From contig JAFZBT010000163.1 of the NCBI GenBank assembly GCA_017561615.1, forward strand, positions 1 to 16,578: a stretch of 16,578 bases of DNA. Direction: 5' to 3'. The position numbers were made by a program, and so were the translations under genes. This DNA comes from Erysipelotrichaceae bacterium. Lineage in GTDB: Bacteria; Bacillota_I; Bacilli_A; Erysipelotrichales; Erysipelotrichaceae. Shown in pieces: positions 6,827 through 14,500 of the stretch. Position 1 is the first letter of the stretch. Every line of letters starts with the position of its first letter. The notes beneath the pieces were generated by a model that had not been told where the DNA came from, made no database searches, and saw only the letters and a program-made list of their open reading frames with translations.

Positions 6827-7066
6827 CTAGTGTATCTGCGGTCTTTCGATGAACCTCTTGCCCTCCTCCAGAAAGAGGTAACGCTGCTGAGAGCCGATGC
6901 GGCAGGTGTAGCGCAGGCCCATTCCTCCGCTGCGCAGGGAAGCGGCGGGAACGATCTGGGTGATGCGGTCAATGGCATAGCGGCTGCCGTCTTCCCAGAG
7001 GATGTATAACGGCTTGATCTGGCCGGTGCGCTGATACAGACAGATGACGTCAACAAACTGTTTCAT
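6827..7066 (-). CDS. Small conserved-type protein paired with DNA polymerase IV
   Basis: 79 residues, soluble, no signal or membrane segment. The sequence alternates hydrophobic and charged residues as in a small beta-barrel, with KPLYILWEDGSRY (18-30), AIDRI (31-35), a GG turn (48-49), LRYTCRI (51-57) and YLFLEEGKRFIER (63-75). From memory, similar short proteins of the pattern W-x-DG-x-x(Y/F)-x-ID ... RY-x-CRI ... (W/F)(F/I)-ER occur beside Y-family polymerase genes in Bacillota; I cannot verify this here and know no function. The gene starts 15 bases after the dinB stop; an AGAGGA ribosome binding site, overlapping the end of that spacer, lies nine bases before the ATG. It is therefore translated from the same transcript as dinB. 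A role as accessory or regulator of Pol IV is inference from position only. A second reading frame over the same bases is a shadow. Confidence 0.82.
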   Translation of the reverse strand: MKQFVDVICLYQRTGQIKPLYILWEDGSRYAIDRITQIVPAASLRSGGMGLRYTCRIGSQQRYLFLEEGKRFIERPQIH

Positions 7067-7081
7067 GATCTCAATTCCTCT

Positions 7082-8317
7082 CTAAAAATATGATTCCGGA
7101 AAGATGACGTGCTCACCCTTGGGGTCAAAGCTGCTCAGAGGCTGGTCCATCAGCATGGACAGCCGGCGGATACTGTAAAAGCCATAGCGGCTGCGGATGT
7201 CATCGATCGTCCGCTCCAGCCGGCCTTCCTTCTGCCGCTGTTCTTCGTCCGTAAACAGGGACAGCTGTCTTCCGCTCTGCTCAGCGACCAGCTTTCCTGC
7301 CCGTACCCCGACACTTCTTAACGGTTTTTCCCAGTGATAGTTGTTTTTGTATAATGTCCTGACCGCCTTCATGATCTCGCTGGCCAGGTTGGTCGGCTCC
7401 ACGATCATCTGCCGGCTGAAGCACAGCAGCTCGTTGGTGCGCAGGTAGATGCTGACCAGCCGGCACTGGAAGCCATGGTCCCGCAGCCGGGAAGCGACGC
7501 TTTCCGCCAGCACATACATGACGATGTCCAGATCCTGCTCAGTCGCCAGATCGCGGTAGCAGGTGACGCTGTTGCCGATGGACTTGATGATCTCGCTGCT
7601 GTCATAGCGGGCTACTGGTGAGTCATCATAGCCGTTGGCAAACGACCACAGTACCTCTCCCCACTTTCCCAGTATCTTCCGCAGCATCTTCGGATCGGTC
7701 TGCGCCAGCTGACCGATGGTCTCGATGCCGCATTCGGCCAGACGGCGCTGCGAGGACCGGCCGACATACAGAAGCTCTCCGCAGGCCAGCGGCCAGACCA
7801 GCTGCCGGTAGTTATCGCGGCTGATGACGGTAGTGAAGTCCGGTTTGCGCAGATCCGAGCCCAGCTTGGCGAAGATCTTGTTGAAGCTGACCCCTACCGA
7901 AGCGGTAACTCCCAGCTCACTGAAGATCCTCTTTCTCAGTGTGTCGGCGATCTGCTCACCGGTCCCGTAGATGCCGCTGCCGGTCACATCCAGCCAGGCC
8001 TCATCCAGCCCGAAGGGCTCGATCAGGTCAGTATAGTCATGGAAGATCTCCCTGACCCGGCGGGAAAACAGCATGTACCTTGGATAGTTGGGCTTGTAGA
8101 TGATCAGATCAGGACATTTGACCCTGGCCTGCCACAGAGCCTCACCGGTCTGTACCCCGGCTTTCTTGGCCAGCTGGTTCTTGGCCAGAATGATGCCGTG
8201 GCGCGCGTCAACGTCCCCGCCGACCGCCATCGGCAGTCCCCGGGTCTCCGGATGGTAAAGTTCTTCCACGGAAGCATAGAAGCTGTTGAGGTCGCAATGC
8301 AGTATGACTCTGTTCAT
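7082..8317 (-). CDS. dinB: DNA polymerase IV (Y-family translesion polymerase)
   Basis: 411 residues. Error-prone polymerase that copies past damaged bases. Catalytic carboxylates are Asp9 (HCDLNSFYASVE region, residues 7-18), Asp105 and Glu106 (FGLDEAWLD); Tyr14 is at the steric-gate position that excludes ribonucleotides. Position 104 is Leu where many DinB proteins have Ser (SxDE), a variation I recall from other Bacillota Pol IV proteins. The helix-hairpin-helix thumb lies near 190-215 and the little-finger domain near 240-345. QLSLF (351-355) is a beta-clamp binding motif, followed by a further 56-residue tail rather than ending the protein. The start is fixed by the family N-terminus (MNRVILHCDLN). 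No Shine-Dalgarno sequence is visible and the promoter -10 ends six bases upstream, so the mRNA may be leaderless. It is divergent from an S24 regulator and has a probable operator on its -35 box, consistent with damage induction. Confidence 0.94.
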   Translation of the reverse strand: MNRVILHCDLNSFYASVEELYHPETRGLPMAVGGDVDARHGIILAKNQLAKKAGVQTGEALWQARVKCPDLIIYKPNYPRYMLFSRRVREIFHDYTDLIEPFGLDEAWLDVTGSGIYGTGEQIADTLRKRIFSELGVTASVGVSFNKIFAKLGSDLRKPDFTTVISRDNYRQLVWPLACGELLYVGRSSQRRLAECGIETIGQLAQTDPKMLRKILGKWGEVLWSFANGYDDSPVARYDSSEIIKSIGNSVTCYRDLATEQDLDIVMYVLAESVASRLRDHGFQCRLVSIYLRTNELLCFSRQMIVEPTNLASEIMKAVRTLYKNNYHWEKPLRSVGVRAGKLVAEQSGRQLSLFTDEEQRQKEGRLERTIDDIRSRYGFYSIRRLSMLMDQPLSSFDPKGEHVIFPESYF

Positions 8318-8323
8318 ATCTGC

Positions 8324-8352
8324 ATTCTAGCATCTACTTGAATCATATTCAA
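8324..8352 (-). promoter_or_regulatory. Candidate dinB promoter
   Basis: On the minus strand TTGAAT (-35, 8347-8352), 17 bp, TAGAAT (-10, 8324-8329). The expected transcription start is about 8317, the first base of the dinB start codon. The -35 hexamer is one arm of the palindrome at 8338-8352, so a protein bound there would block the promoter. Confidence 0.7.
8338..8352. promoter_or_regulatory. Operator-like palindrome 1, on the dinB -35 box
   Basis: TTGAATCATATTCAA: two perfect 6-bp inverted arms (8338-8343 and 8347-8352) around a 3-bp centre. Its right arm is the -35 hexamer of dinB and the rest extends into the promoter spacer. Likely binding site for a dimeric repressor, by position the S24 regulator encoded next door. 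Confidence 0.7.
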
Positions 8353-8361
8353 TATATAAAC

Positions 8362-8376
8362 TTGATTTATTTTCAA
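8362..8376. promoter_or_regulatory. Operator-like palindrome 2, on the S24-regulator -35 box
   Basis: TTGATTTATTTTCAA: same length and same outer arms (TTGA and TCAA seven bases apart) as palindrome 1, less perfect inside. Its left arm is the -35 hexamer of the regulator's promoter. The two centres are 24 bp apart. Suggests autorepression by the S24 protein. Confidence 0.6.
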
Positions 8377-8390
8377 TTTTCCGCTATACT
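8362..8390 (+). promoter_or_regulatory. Candidate promoter of the S24 regulator operon
   Basis: TTGATT (-35, 8362-8367), 17 bp, TATACT (-10, 8385-8390); predicted start near 8397, leaving a leader of about 20 bases with the GGAGG ribosome binding site (8405-8409). Confidence 0.7.
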
Positions 8391-8417
8391 GAAACTGGAT
8401 AAATGGAGGTTACCATT

Positions 8418-9029
8418 ATGGAATTTGCCAGAAACCTGCGCTATCTGCGCCGACTCAACCACATCTCCCAGAACGAACTGGCCGATCAGATGGGCTATAA
8501 GTCCTTTACCACCATTCAGAAGTGGGAAGACGGCAGTGCCGTACCGCCCTACAAAACCATTCTGAAGCTGGCGGAATACTTCCAGGTGGAAGTCGAGGAC
8601 TTCATGCACAGCGACCTGAGCGCCGGACTGAAGAGCGAGATCCCGATCCTGGGCATTGTCCGGGGCGGCGAGCCGCTGGATGCCCAGCAGCAGTACATCG
8701 GCTTTGAGCATGTCTATCCCGACGATGCCCGCCATCCTGACTGCTTCTATCTGCAGGTAGTCGGCGATTCAATGAAGGATGCCCGCATCCTGCCCGGCGA
8801 TCTGCTCTACGTCCACCGTCAGGACTACCTGGACAACGGTGACATCGGCGTCGTATTGCTGGACAATCAGGACGCCACCGTCAAGCAGGTCTTCTTCAGA
8901 GACGACTGCATGATCCTGCAGCCGGCCAACGAAGAATACAGCCCCATCATTCTCAGCCGGGACGATGTGCTCTCCCGCAACGTCAGGATCATCGGCAAGG
9001 TCCTGCACAACCGCATCAAACTGGCATGA
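8418..9029 (+). CDS. LexA/CI-like regulator: XRE helix-turn-helix plus S24 self-cleaving peptidase
   Basis: 203 residues. An XRE-type helix-turn-helix (about 1-60, with SQNELADQM and TTIQKWEDG) binds DNA; residues about 75-200 are an S24 peptidase domain. Ser118 in VVGDSM and Lys156 in DATVKQVF form the catalytic dyad. The expected self-cleavage site aligns with the GIVRGGEP segment, between Gly83 and Gly84 (Ala-Gly in LexA). RecA filaments are expected to trigger cleavage and so derepression. The fold is phage-repressor-like (XRE), not the winged helix of true LexA, so this is a second, local SOS-type regulator rather than lexA itself. The ATG at 8418 is chosen over an in-frame ATG at 8403 because GGAGG at 8405-8409 lies eight bases before it. 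It overlaps the next gene by four bases (ATGA), and dinB is divergent with shared operators. Confidence 0.9.
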   Translation: MEFARNLRYLRRLNHISQNELADQMGYKSFTTIQKWEDGSAVPPYKTILKLAEYFQVEVEDFMHSDLSAGLKSEIPILGIVRGGEPLDAQQQYIGFEHVYPDDARHPDCFYLQVVGDSMKDARILPGDLLYVHRQDYLDNGDIGVVLLDNQDATVKQVFFRDDCMILQPANEEYSPIILSRDDVLSRNVRIIGKVLHNRIKLA

Positions 9030-9301
9030 AGTACCTTCTTGTTTATCTGGCAGTCATTAACGCCTCCGCTCTTCTCTGCATGCTTGCCGACAAGCGCAAG
9101 GCCGTAAAGGGCAGATGGCGGATCAGTGAGAAAACGCTGTTTCTGCTGGCCCTGGCCGGCGGCAGCGTCGGCGTGCTGGCCGGGATGAAGTGGTTTCATC
9201 ACAAGACCCGGCACCGTCTGTTTACCATCGGCATACCGGCCATCATCGTGATTCAGCTGGCATTGCTGTACCTGTATCTGAAAGCGAGGAACATGATATG
9301 A
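9026..9301 (+). CDS. DUF1294 family small membrane protein
   Basis: 91 residues with three hydrophobic segments (about 2-19, 37-53 and 67-86). The family signature is clear: ADKRKA (21-26), ISEKTLFLLALAGGS (33-47) and GMKWFHHKTRH (53-63). DUF1294 proteins are widespread and of unknown function; some are fused to cold-shock domains. The ATG overlaps the TGA of the regulator gene (ATGA), so translation is coupled and expression should follow the S24 regulator. The next gene starts with the same kind of overlap. Confidence 0.87.
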   Translation: MKYLLVYLAVINASALLCMLADKRKAVKGRWRISEKTLFLLALAGGSVGVLAGMKWFHHKTRHRLFTIGIPAIIVIQLALLYLYLKARNMI

Positions 9302-10671
9302 AGTTATTGAAAGCATTGCTGGTATTCATTCTGATGATGGGCATCAGTACCGCAGGCGTCTCGGCTAATTCTGCCCTGATGTACTGGTATGGCAGCGACA
9401 ACAATGACGTCTACGCTCTTTCCGAAGACTGCCCGCTGCAGGTCACTAACGAAAAGCTGATTTTCAATATCAACGAACTGCCGGAAAGAGGCTACGACAG
9501 CACCGAAGCCTTCAACAGCATCGACAGCAGCGTCACCGCCGTCTATACATTCCATAATCCGGCTGACTATGATGTCAATGCGACACTCTACTTTCCCTTC
9601 GGAAGCCTTCCCTTCTACGCTCCCGAATTGGATTTCCTGAGCAGCGATCTCTATGCGGTCGTTACTGACGGCAAGCCGGCTGACAAGCAGCTTCGCTATT
9701 ACTATCAGAGTGGCGAATTCGACATCGCCAAGGCTCTGAACCGTCTTCAGGACGGAAAGATGGATGATCCGCTCTTCAGGGAAGACACGGTGCTGACCAG
9801 ATATGACTATCGCATCGATACCAACGAGGGCATTTACTGTGCTCTCACCATGGCCAGTGATAAAGTTGCCATTATCAGCCAGCTGAACGGTTATAACGAT
9901 GATGACGGGAAAATCCGCTTCGGCATTTTCTACTCGCGTGAAGATGACCGGATCTTCAGCCTGTATCTGATCGGCGAAGAAAACTACATTGAAGATGTCC
10001 GCTTCTATCAGGCTGCCGATCTCAAGCAGGAGGTCAGCGGCCACCTGACACTGACCGGAAGCGAAAAGATCATGCTGACAGATCTGGCGGAAGAAGTGTT
10101 CGACATCGAGGGAATCAGCGAAACCGACCGCTACAACTGCTTCATTTCCTGGCTCAGAGACTCACTCAGCGACTATCCGGTCATTGATCTGCTCAACTGC
10201 CGTTATGTGATGCACGACGGCCTGATCTGCGGCTATGTCTACCAGCTTTCCGTTCCGGCCGGCCAGTCCGTCGTCAACGAGGTCACCGCTCCGCTCTATC
10301 CAGGCATCGATGGCTACTATGACCCCTTCTATTACGACTTCACTTATCTGAGTTCCCCGGCCAGAACCTGGTCTTCCTTTGGCAGTCTGGACATTGAAAT
10401 CAGGACTCCCCATTATGTATCTCAGTTCAATGCCGGACAGCTGAACAAGGAGGAAGAAGGCATTTACCGCGCTCATCTGCAGGGGCTGCCGCAGAAGGAA
10501 ATAACCTTCCGGGTATGTGAGGTGGAGAAGCCCAACCACAACCGCAACAGTTCCTACAACATCATCAGCTGGATGATCCTCGGTTTCTTCGCTCTATGCG
10601 TTCTGATCGTCGCCGTTATCCTGGCCCTGATCATCCGGGCGCTGAAGCGCAGACGCAGAAGACATCATTAG
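9298..10671 (+). CDS. Exported, C-terminally anchored protein of unknown function
   Basis: 457 residues. A signal peptide (MKLLKALLVF... with probable cleavage after VSA, residue 23) is followed by a large extracellular region rich in Tyr, Asp and aromatic residues, then one membrane segment (about 422-446) and a strongly basic end (KRRRRRHH), giving an outside-facing type I topology. The region around 79-104 (TAVYTFHNPADYD, YFPFGSL) looks like a beta-sandwich built on extended strands. I do not recognise the family and see no enzymatic motif. The ATG at 9298 overlaps the DUF1294 stop (ATGA) and has GAGGA seven bases upstream; a longer frame starting at 9190 lacks both the signal peptide position and a ribosome binding site. 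It is the last gene of the S24 regulator operon, so it may be induced with it. A terminator follows at once. Confidence 0.83.
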   Translation: MKLLKALLVFILMMGISTAGVSANSALMYWYGSDNNDVYALSEDCPLQVTNEKLIFNINELPERGYDSTEAFNSIDSSVTAVYTFHNPADYDVNATLYFPFGSLPFYAPELDFLSSDLYAVVTDGKPADKQLRYYYQSGEFDIAKALNRLQDGKMDDPLFREDTVLTRYDYRIDTNEGIYCALTMASDKVAIISQLNGYNDDDGKIRFGIFYSREDDRIFSLYLIGEENYIEDVRFYQAADLKQEVSGHLTLTGSEKIMLTDLAEEVFDIEGISETDRYNCFISWLRDSLSDYPVIDLLNCRYVMHDGLICGYVYQLSVPAGQSVVNEVTAPLYPGIDGYYDPFYYDFTYLSSPARTWSSFGSLDIEIRTPHYVSQFNAGQLNKEEEGIYRAHLQGLPQKEITFRVCEVEKPNHNRNSSYNIISWMILGFFALCVLIVAVILALIIRALKRRRRRHH

Positions 10672-10684
10672 TCACAGATAAAAC

Positions 10685-10710
10685 AAAGGCCAGTACAACT
10701 GGCCTTTTAT
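10685..10710. terminator. Bidirectional rho-independent terminator
   Basis: A 9-bp perfect stem AAAGGCCAG / CTGGCCTTT (10685-10693 with 10699-10707), loop TACAA, followed by TTTTAT on the plus strand. On the minus strand the tail is TTTGTTTTAT, so it can serve both the S24-regulator operon and the convergent addBA-hydrolase operon. The 72 bases between here and the hydrolase stop hold nothing I can support. Confidence 0.88.
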
Positions 10711-10782
10711 CATGTCCTGCATCAATTCCCTGAACAGCGAAGTCTTCACCATCCGGTTCTCTTCGTTGTCGGAAATATGGCT

Positions 10783-11544
10783 TCACCGGTCTTTTTCTGT
10801 CTTTGACAGGATCTCTCTGATCCTGTCCAGATAATCACGGGTATCTCTGATCATCTTCTGCCCGTGTCCGAATCCGTCAAATACCGTTTCCTCGTAATCT
10901 ATCAGGTGCTTCTTAAGTATTGCATGGGACTTAAGGGCATAAGGTTCCCTGCTTCCGCACCACAGATAGACCTTCGTGTCATCGATCCGGAAACCGTCAG
11001 GAACTCTGTAGGTATAGTTTTCCAGAAGATTCGCCTTCATGCTTTCCTGGCTGCTGTTCCAATACATCAGCTTGAATTCATCCAGATCGCTTTCATCAAG
11101 CCCCATGAGGGGAAGCGCCTTCACAAAAGCCCTGGAAGGCATGCCGCCGTTTTTCTGCATTCTGGCAAAAGCCCTGAAGGCCAGCTGCGCGCACAGTTTC
11201 CCCTGATGAGCCACATAGACGCCATCCAGTATCGCCTTTTCAGCCTGAACGCCCCGGCGGGAAAGCAGAATGGACATCAGTGTCGCTCCCTGGGAAATGC
11301 CGATCACGGCATCCAGCTTTCCGTGATGGTTTTCCGCTACATACCGCTCTATTTCCGCACATTCGCTGCCGAAACTCTGAAAATCCGGTGAATTCTCATA
11401 ACACCCGGTCATGGCCGGATAGATCACCCGGAATTCCTCTTCCAGCGGTTTGAAGATCTCACGGAATTTCTGCCAGTCGCACAGCATTCCATGCATGACC
11501 ATTACCGTTTTGCCCGCTGTGCTGCCGTATTCGTGAAACTGCAT
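10783..11544 (-). CDS. Alpha/beta hydrolase
   Basis: 253 residues, cytosolic. Oxyanion region HGMLCD (18-23), nucleophile elbow GISQG (82-86) with Ser84, a probable acid Glu200 (CGSREPYAL) in place of the more common Asp, and His227 in DGFGHG. This is the full catalytic triad layout of the fold; residues about 100-180 form a helical cap. The substrate is unknown; esterase or thioesterase-like activity would be typical. An AGGAGG at 11555-11550 with five bases spacing selects the ATG at 11544; a GTG at 11550 overlaps the ribosome binding site and is less likely. It lies 38 bases after the addA stop on the same strand with no terminator between, so it is probably cotranscribed with addBA. No functional link to recombination is evident. 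Confidence 0.86.
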   Translation of the reverse strand: MQFHEYGSTAGKTVMVMHGMLCDWQKFREIFKPLEEEFRVIYPAMTGCYENSPDFQSFGSECAEIERYVAENHHGKLDAVIGISQGATLMSILLSRRGVQAEKAILDGVYVAHQGKLCAQLAFRAFARMQKNGGMPSRAFVKALPLMGLDESDLDEFKLMYWNSSQESMKANLLENYTYRVPDGFRIDDTKVYLWCGSREPYALKSHAILKKHLIDYEETVFDGFGHGQKMIRDTRDYLDRIREILSKTEKDR

Positions 11545-11582
11545 ATGCACCTCCTGATCATGACAGATGAACTCCTTTTTCC

Positions 11583-14500
11583 TCAGCTTTGAGAGAGGTC
11601 ACCTTCGACATTTATGTGATACACCCGAGCGTAAGCCTCTTTTCCCGTCTGCCGGCTGACGACCTTGCGGTATTCATTCAGCTGATCAAGATACTTTTCA
11701 TCCAGATCATCTTCATCAGCGTTCGTCTTGTAGTCTACGACAAACCACTGCTCGCCCCTGCGGTACAGCACGTCGATGATGCCGGTGGTGACGGAATTTT
11801 CTCCATCGCGGAAGGAGAAGGGGATCTCGCAGTATGCTTCATCAGCCGACAGCAGTTCACTGAGAATGTCGGGCTCCGTCCCGTTAGCCTGCGGATAGCC
11901 GCCTTCATGAACCGTAGTCCATACACTGCGCAGGATGTCGGAATAGTAGTGATCATCCGGCGTATCAAGGCTTGCGCACAGACTGCCGATCAGTTCCTGC
12001 CGATCAGCATTATCAGCTGATGAAACAATGATCTCCATCATCCGGTGAACCAGCGTGCCGATGAGCTTGGGATTTCTCTTCGTACTGACTGTCTCGATTC
12101 TTTCCGTAACCGTTTCAAACTCAATGTCGCTCGGCTTATGGATGCTTACGGAAGACTGTCGGCTGAGGGAATCGTTTCTGATTATGCTCGCAGACTTATC
12201 ATAAAGGATCTGCCCATCCGCCTTCTCCGGGACAAACGGCTGCGGCTTTCTGACAGCGAAGGCGTCGGTGAAATCCTGAGAGACAAACTGGGAAAGGTCC
12301 TTCCAGGGGTTCTCATCAGCGATAATGAGGATCCTTCCGGCTCTGGTAGCCGCCACATACAGCTGTCTGATCCTTTCCGCTTCCGCTGAAATGGCCTCCC
12401 GGTCTTTCTTTCCGAACCTGTCCTTATAGGGAAGATATACTTTATTGTCATCGCTGCTGATCAGCAGCATGTAGCACTTCGGTTCGTCGCCGCTGTACTC
12501 GACCCGTTTGCTCGGCGACCTTCTGGCAGCTGTCTTTCGGGTACCGGCCAGAATGACGACCGGAGCTTCCAGACCCTTGACCTTATGCAGGTTGGCCAGA
12601 TGGACGCGGTCATCGTTCTTTTCCAGGGAAACGCATCTTTCCATCCTGGTCTTATTGCTCATGAGGTCATTGAGATAGCTGACTGCATCCTGACAGCAGG
12701 ATATCTCGCCGCTGGCTTCCCGTTCTCTCAGCAGTTCCAGCACATAATACACGTATTCCGTATTGCGGGTACCGGAAACCGCGAAGATCCTCAGCTCATC
12801 GATCATCTCGGACAGAAGCGCTGAGGGTGAGATGTTCCTGCTTCTGGCGGACAGCCTGTTCAGCAGTTCCGTTTTTTTCTTTACAGATTCATTATCCGGA
12901 TCAAATACGCCGCCGGACTTCATGTTCCTGATATCCGCCCTGATGGCCATCAGAACTTCGGGAGTAATGCCGAAGATCCGGCTGTTAAGGGCATCATAGA
13001 GATAGAAGCCGCTATCCGGATAGACGACCGCCCGGAAGACGGAAACAAGATCACACAGGGCCGGGCATTCATTGAAGTCGATGTCGCCTTCTACCCTGAA
13101 GGGAACATGGTTCTGAGTAAAGGCCTTTACGTATCTGTTGAGCTGGGCCTTGCCCGAGGTAATGATCATGATGTCCTTATACCTGATCGCCTTGCCGTTA
13201 CCGATAAGTATCTCCGGATTGCCGACCAGCGTACTGATCATCTCGAGCACTTCCGGGGAATCATCCTTCACGTTTTCCGGCCGGTATCGGTATACGCCGG
13301 TGACAAAGCCGTCGTCCTGGTCCCTGTTTGTGATCATCTCATAGCGGCTCTGATCTTCCGTATCAGCGTTCAGCAGATGCTCTCCGAACACCGTGTTGAA
13401 CCACCGGTGCAGAGTCAGGGTCGACCGGAAGTTGGACGTCAGTTTCAGAACTTCGCCGTTGCGTCCGCTGAAAAGGCTTCTGACCTTCTTGAAGGAAGCC
13501 ACGTCAGCGTTCTTGAAACGGTAGATGGACTGCTTGGGGTCACCGACGATGAACAGCGAGCCCGGGTGGGCGATGCATTTCTTCCAGTCGGAATCGAACT
13601 GCTGGGCAGCGAGATAGAAGAAGATCTCCGCCTGCATGGGATCGGTATCCTGGAATTCGTCGATCAGGAAGTAACTGTGTCTGCTGAATATGTGGTCGAT
13701 CAGCTTATGGCCGTTTCCGGCATCCTCCCTGAGCATGTCGCGGAGGTACAGCTTGTAGTCAAAGAAAGACAGACTGCCCTGTTTCCGCATGACGCCGGAC
13801 ATTGTGCGCATGCATTCAACCGTGAAATCCAGGGCAATGGTTGCCTGATAGTCGGTCAGTGTTTCCAGGACGTCCCTGAAACCTTCAGCCGCAAGTTCAT
13901 ACCAGCTGATCTTTCCCCGGCTTTCATGAGGATCCAGCCGCCGGAAGGAGGCGCCGAAATATTCCGCGATTCCTTCAAAAGGCCGTACCCTCAGATCGCG
14001 GATCTTCTTCAGAGTGTCAAGCACGAAAGTGAAGCGGCTGTCCCAGCTGGCTTCGGCGAGATCCGCAAAGCGGTCCTCAAGAACGTCCCATTCAGGATCT
14101 CTCTCCCCGCTGTTCTGTTTCCGGTAGGCGATATCCGGGTTCTTCTGCAGTTTATCCAGCAGTTCGATCAGATCAGCCCTGTCCCGGGCAAACTGCCTGT
14201 CAACGCTGGCAAACTGCGGCTTTTCGTATACGAAATCCGCATCTCTTACCGAAAGAGTTGCCGTCAGAACTTCCCGGAAGACCTTTTCCGGATCACGCTG
14301 GGTATTGACGAATATTCTGAACTTTTCCCGGAGATCAGCGTAGTCATCGCTGACCATGATCCGGGAGTATTCCTGCAGATATCTGTCCACGATGTCGGCT
14401 TCCTCAACGACGGTTGAATTGGCGGGGATTGAGGCTTCCAGCGGATGCTCGGAAAGGATCATGTTGCAGAAGGAGTCAATGGTGCCCATGAAGCACGAAT

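Noticed and set aside
8418..9029. Prophage origin of the XRE-S24 regulator
   Set aside because: The fold is phage-repressor-like, but no integrase, Cro, replication or structural phage genes are nearby and the neighbours are housekeeping or repair genes.
10711..10782. The reading frame of the hydrolase continues past its TGA as a plausible peptide (NRMVKTSLFRELMQDM)
   Set aside because: Looked like a possible lost C-terminus or a small gene, but there is no ribosome binding site, the frame runs into the terminator hairpin, and the hydrolase is already full length.
13107..14417. A 436-codon open frame on the plus strand
   Set aside because: Antisense to the helicase core of addA, whose motifs are unmistakable; no ribosome binding site or family signature.
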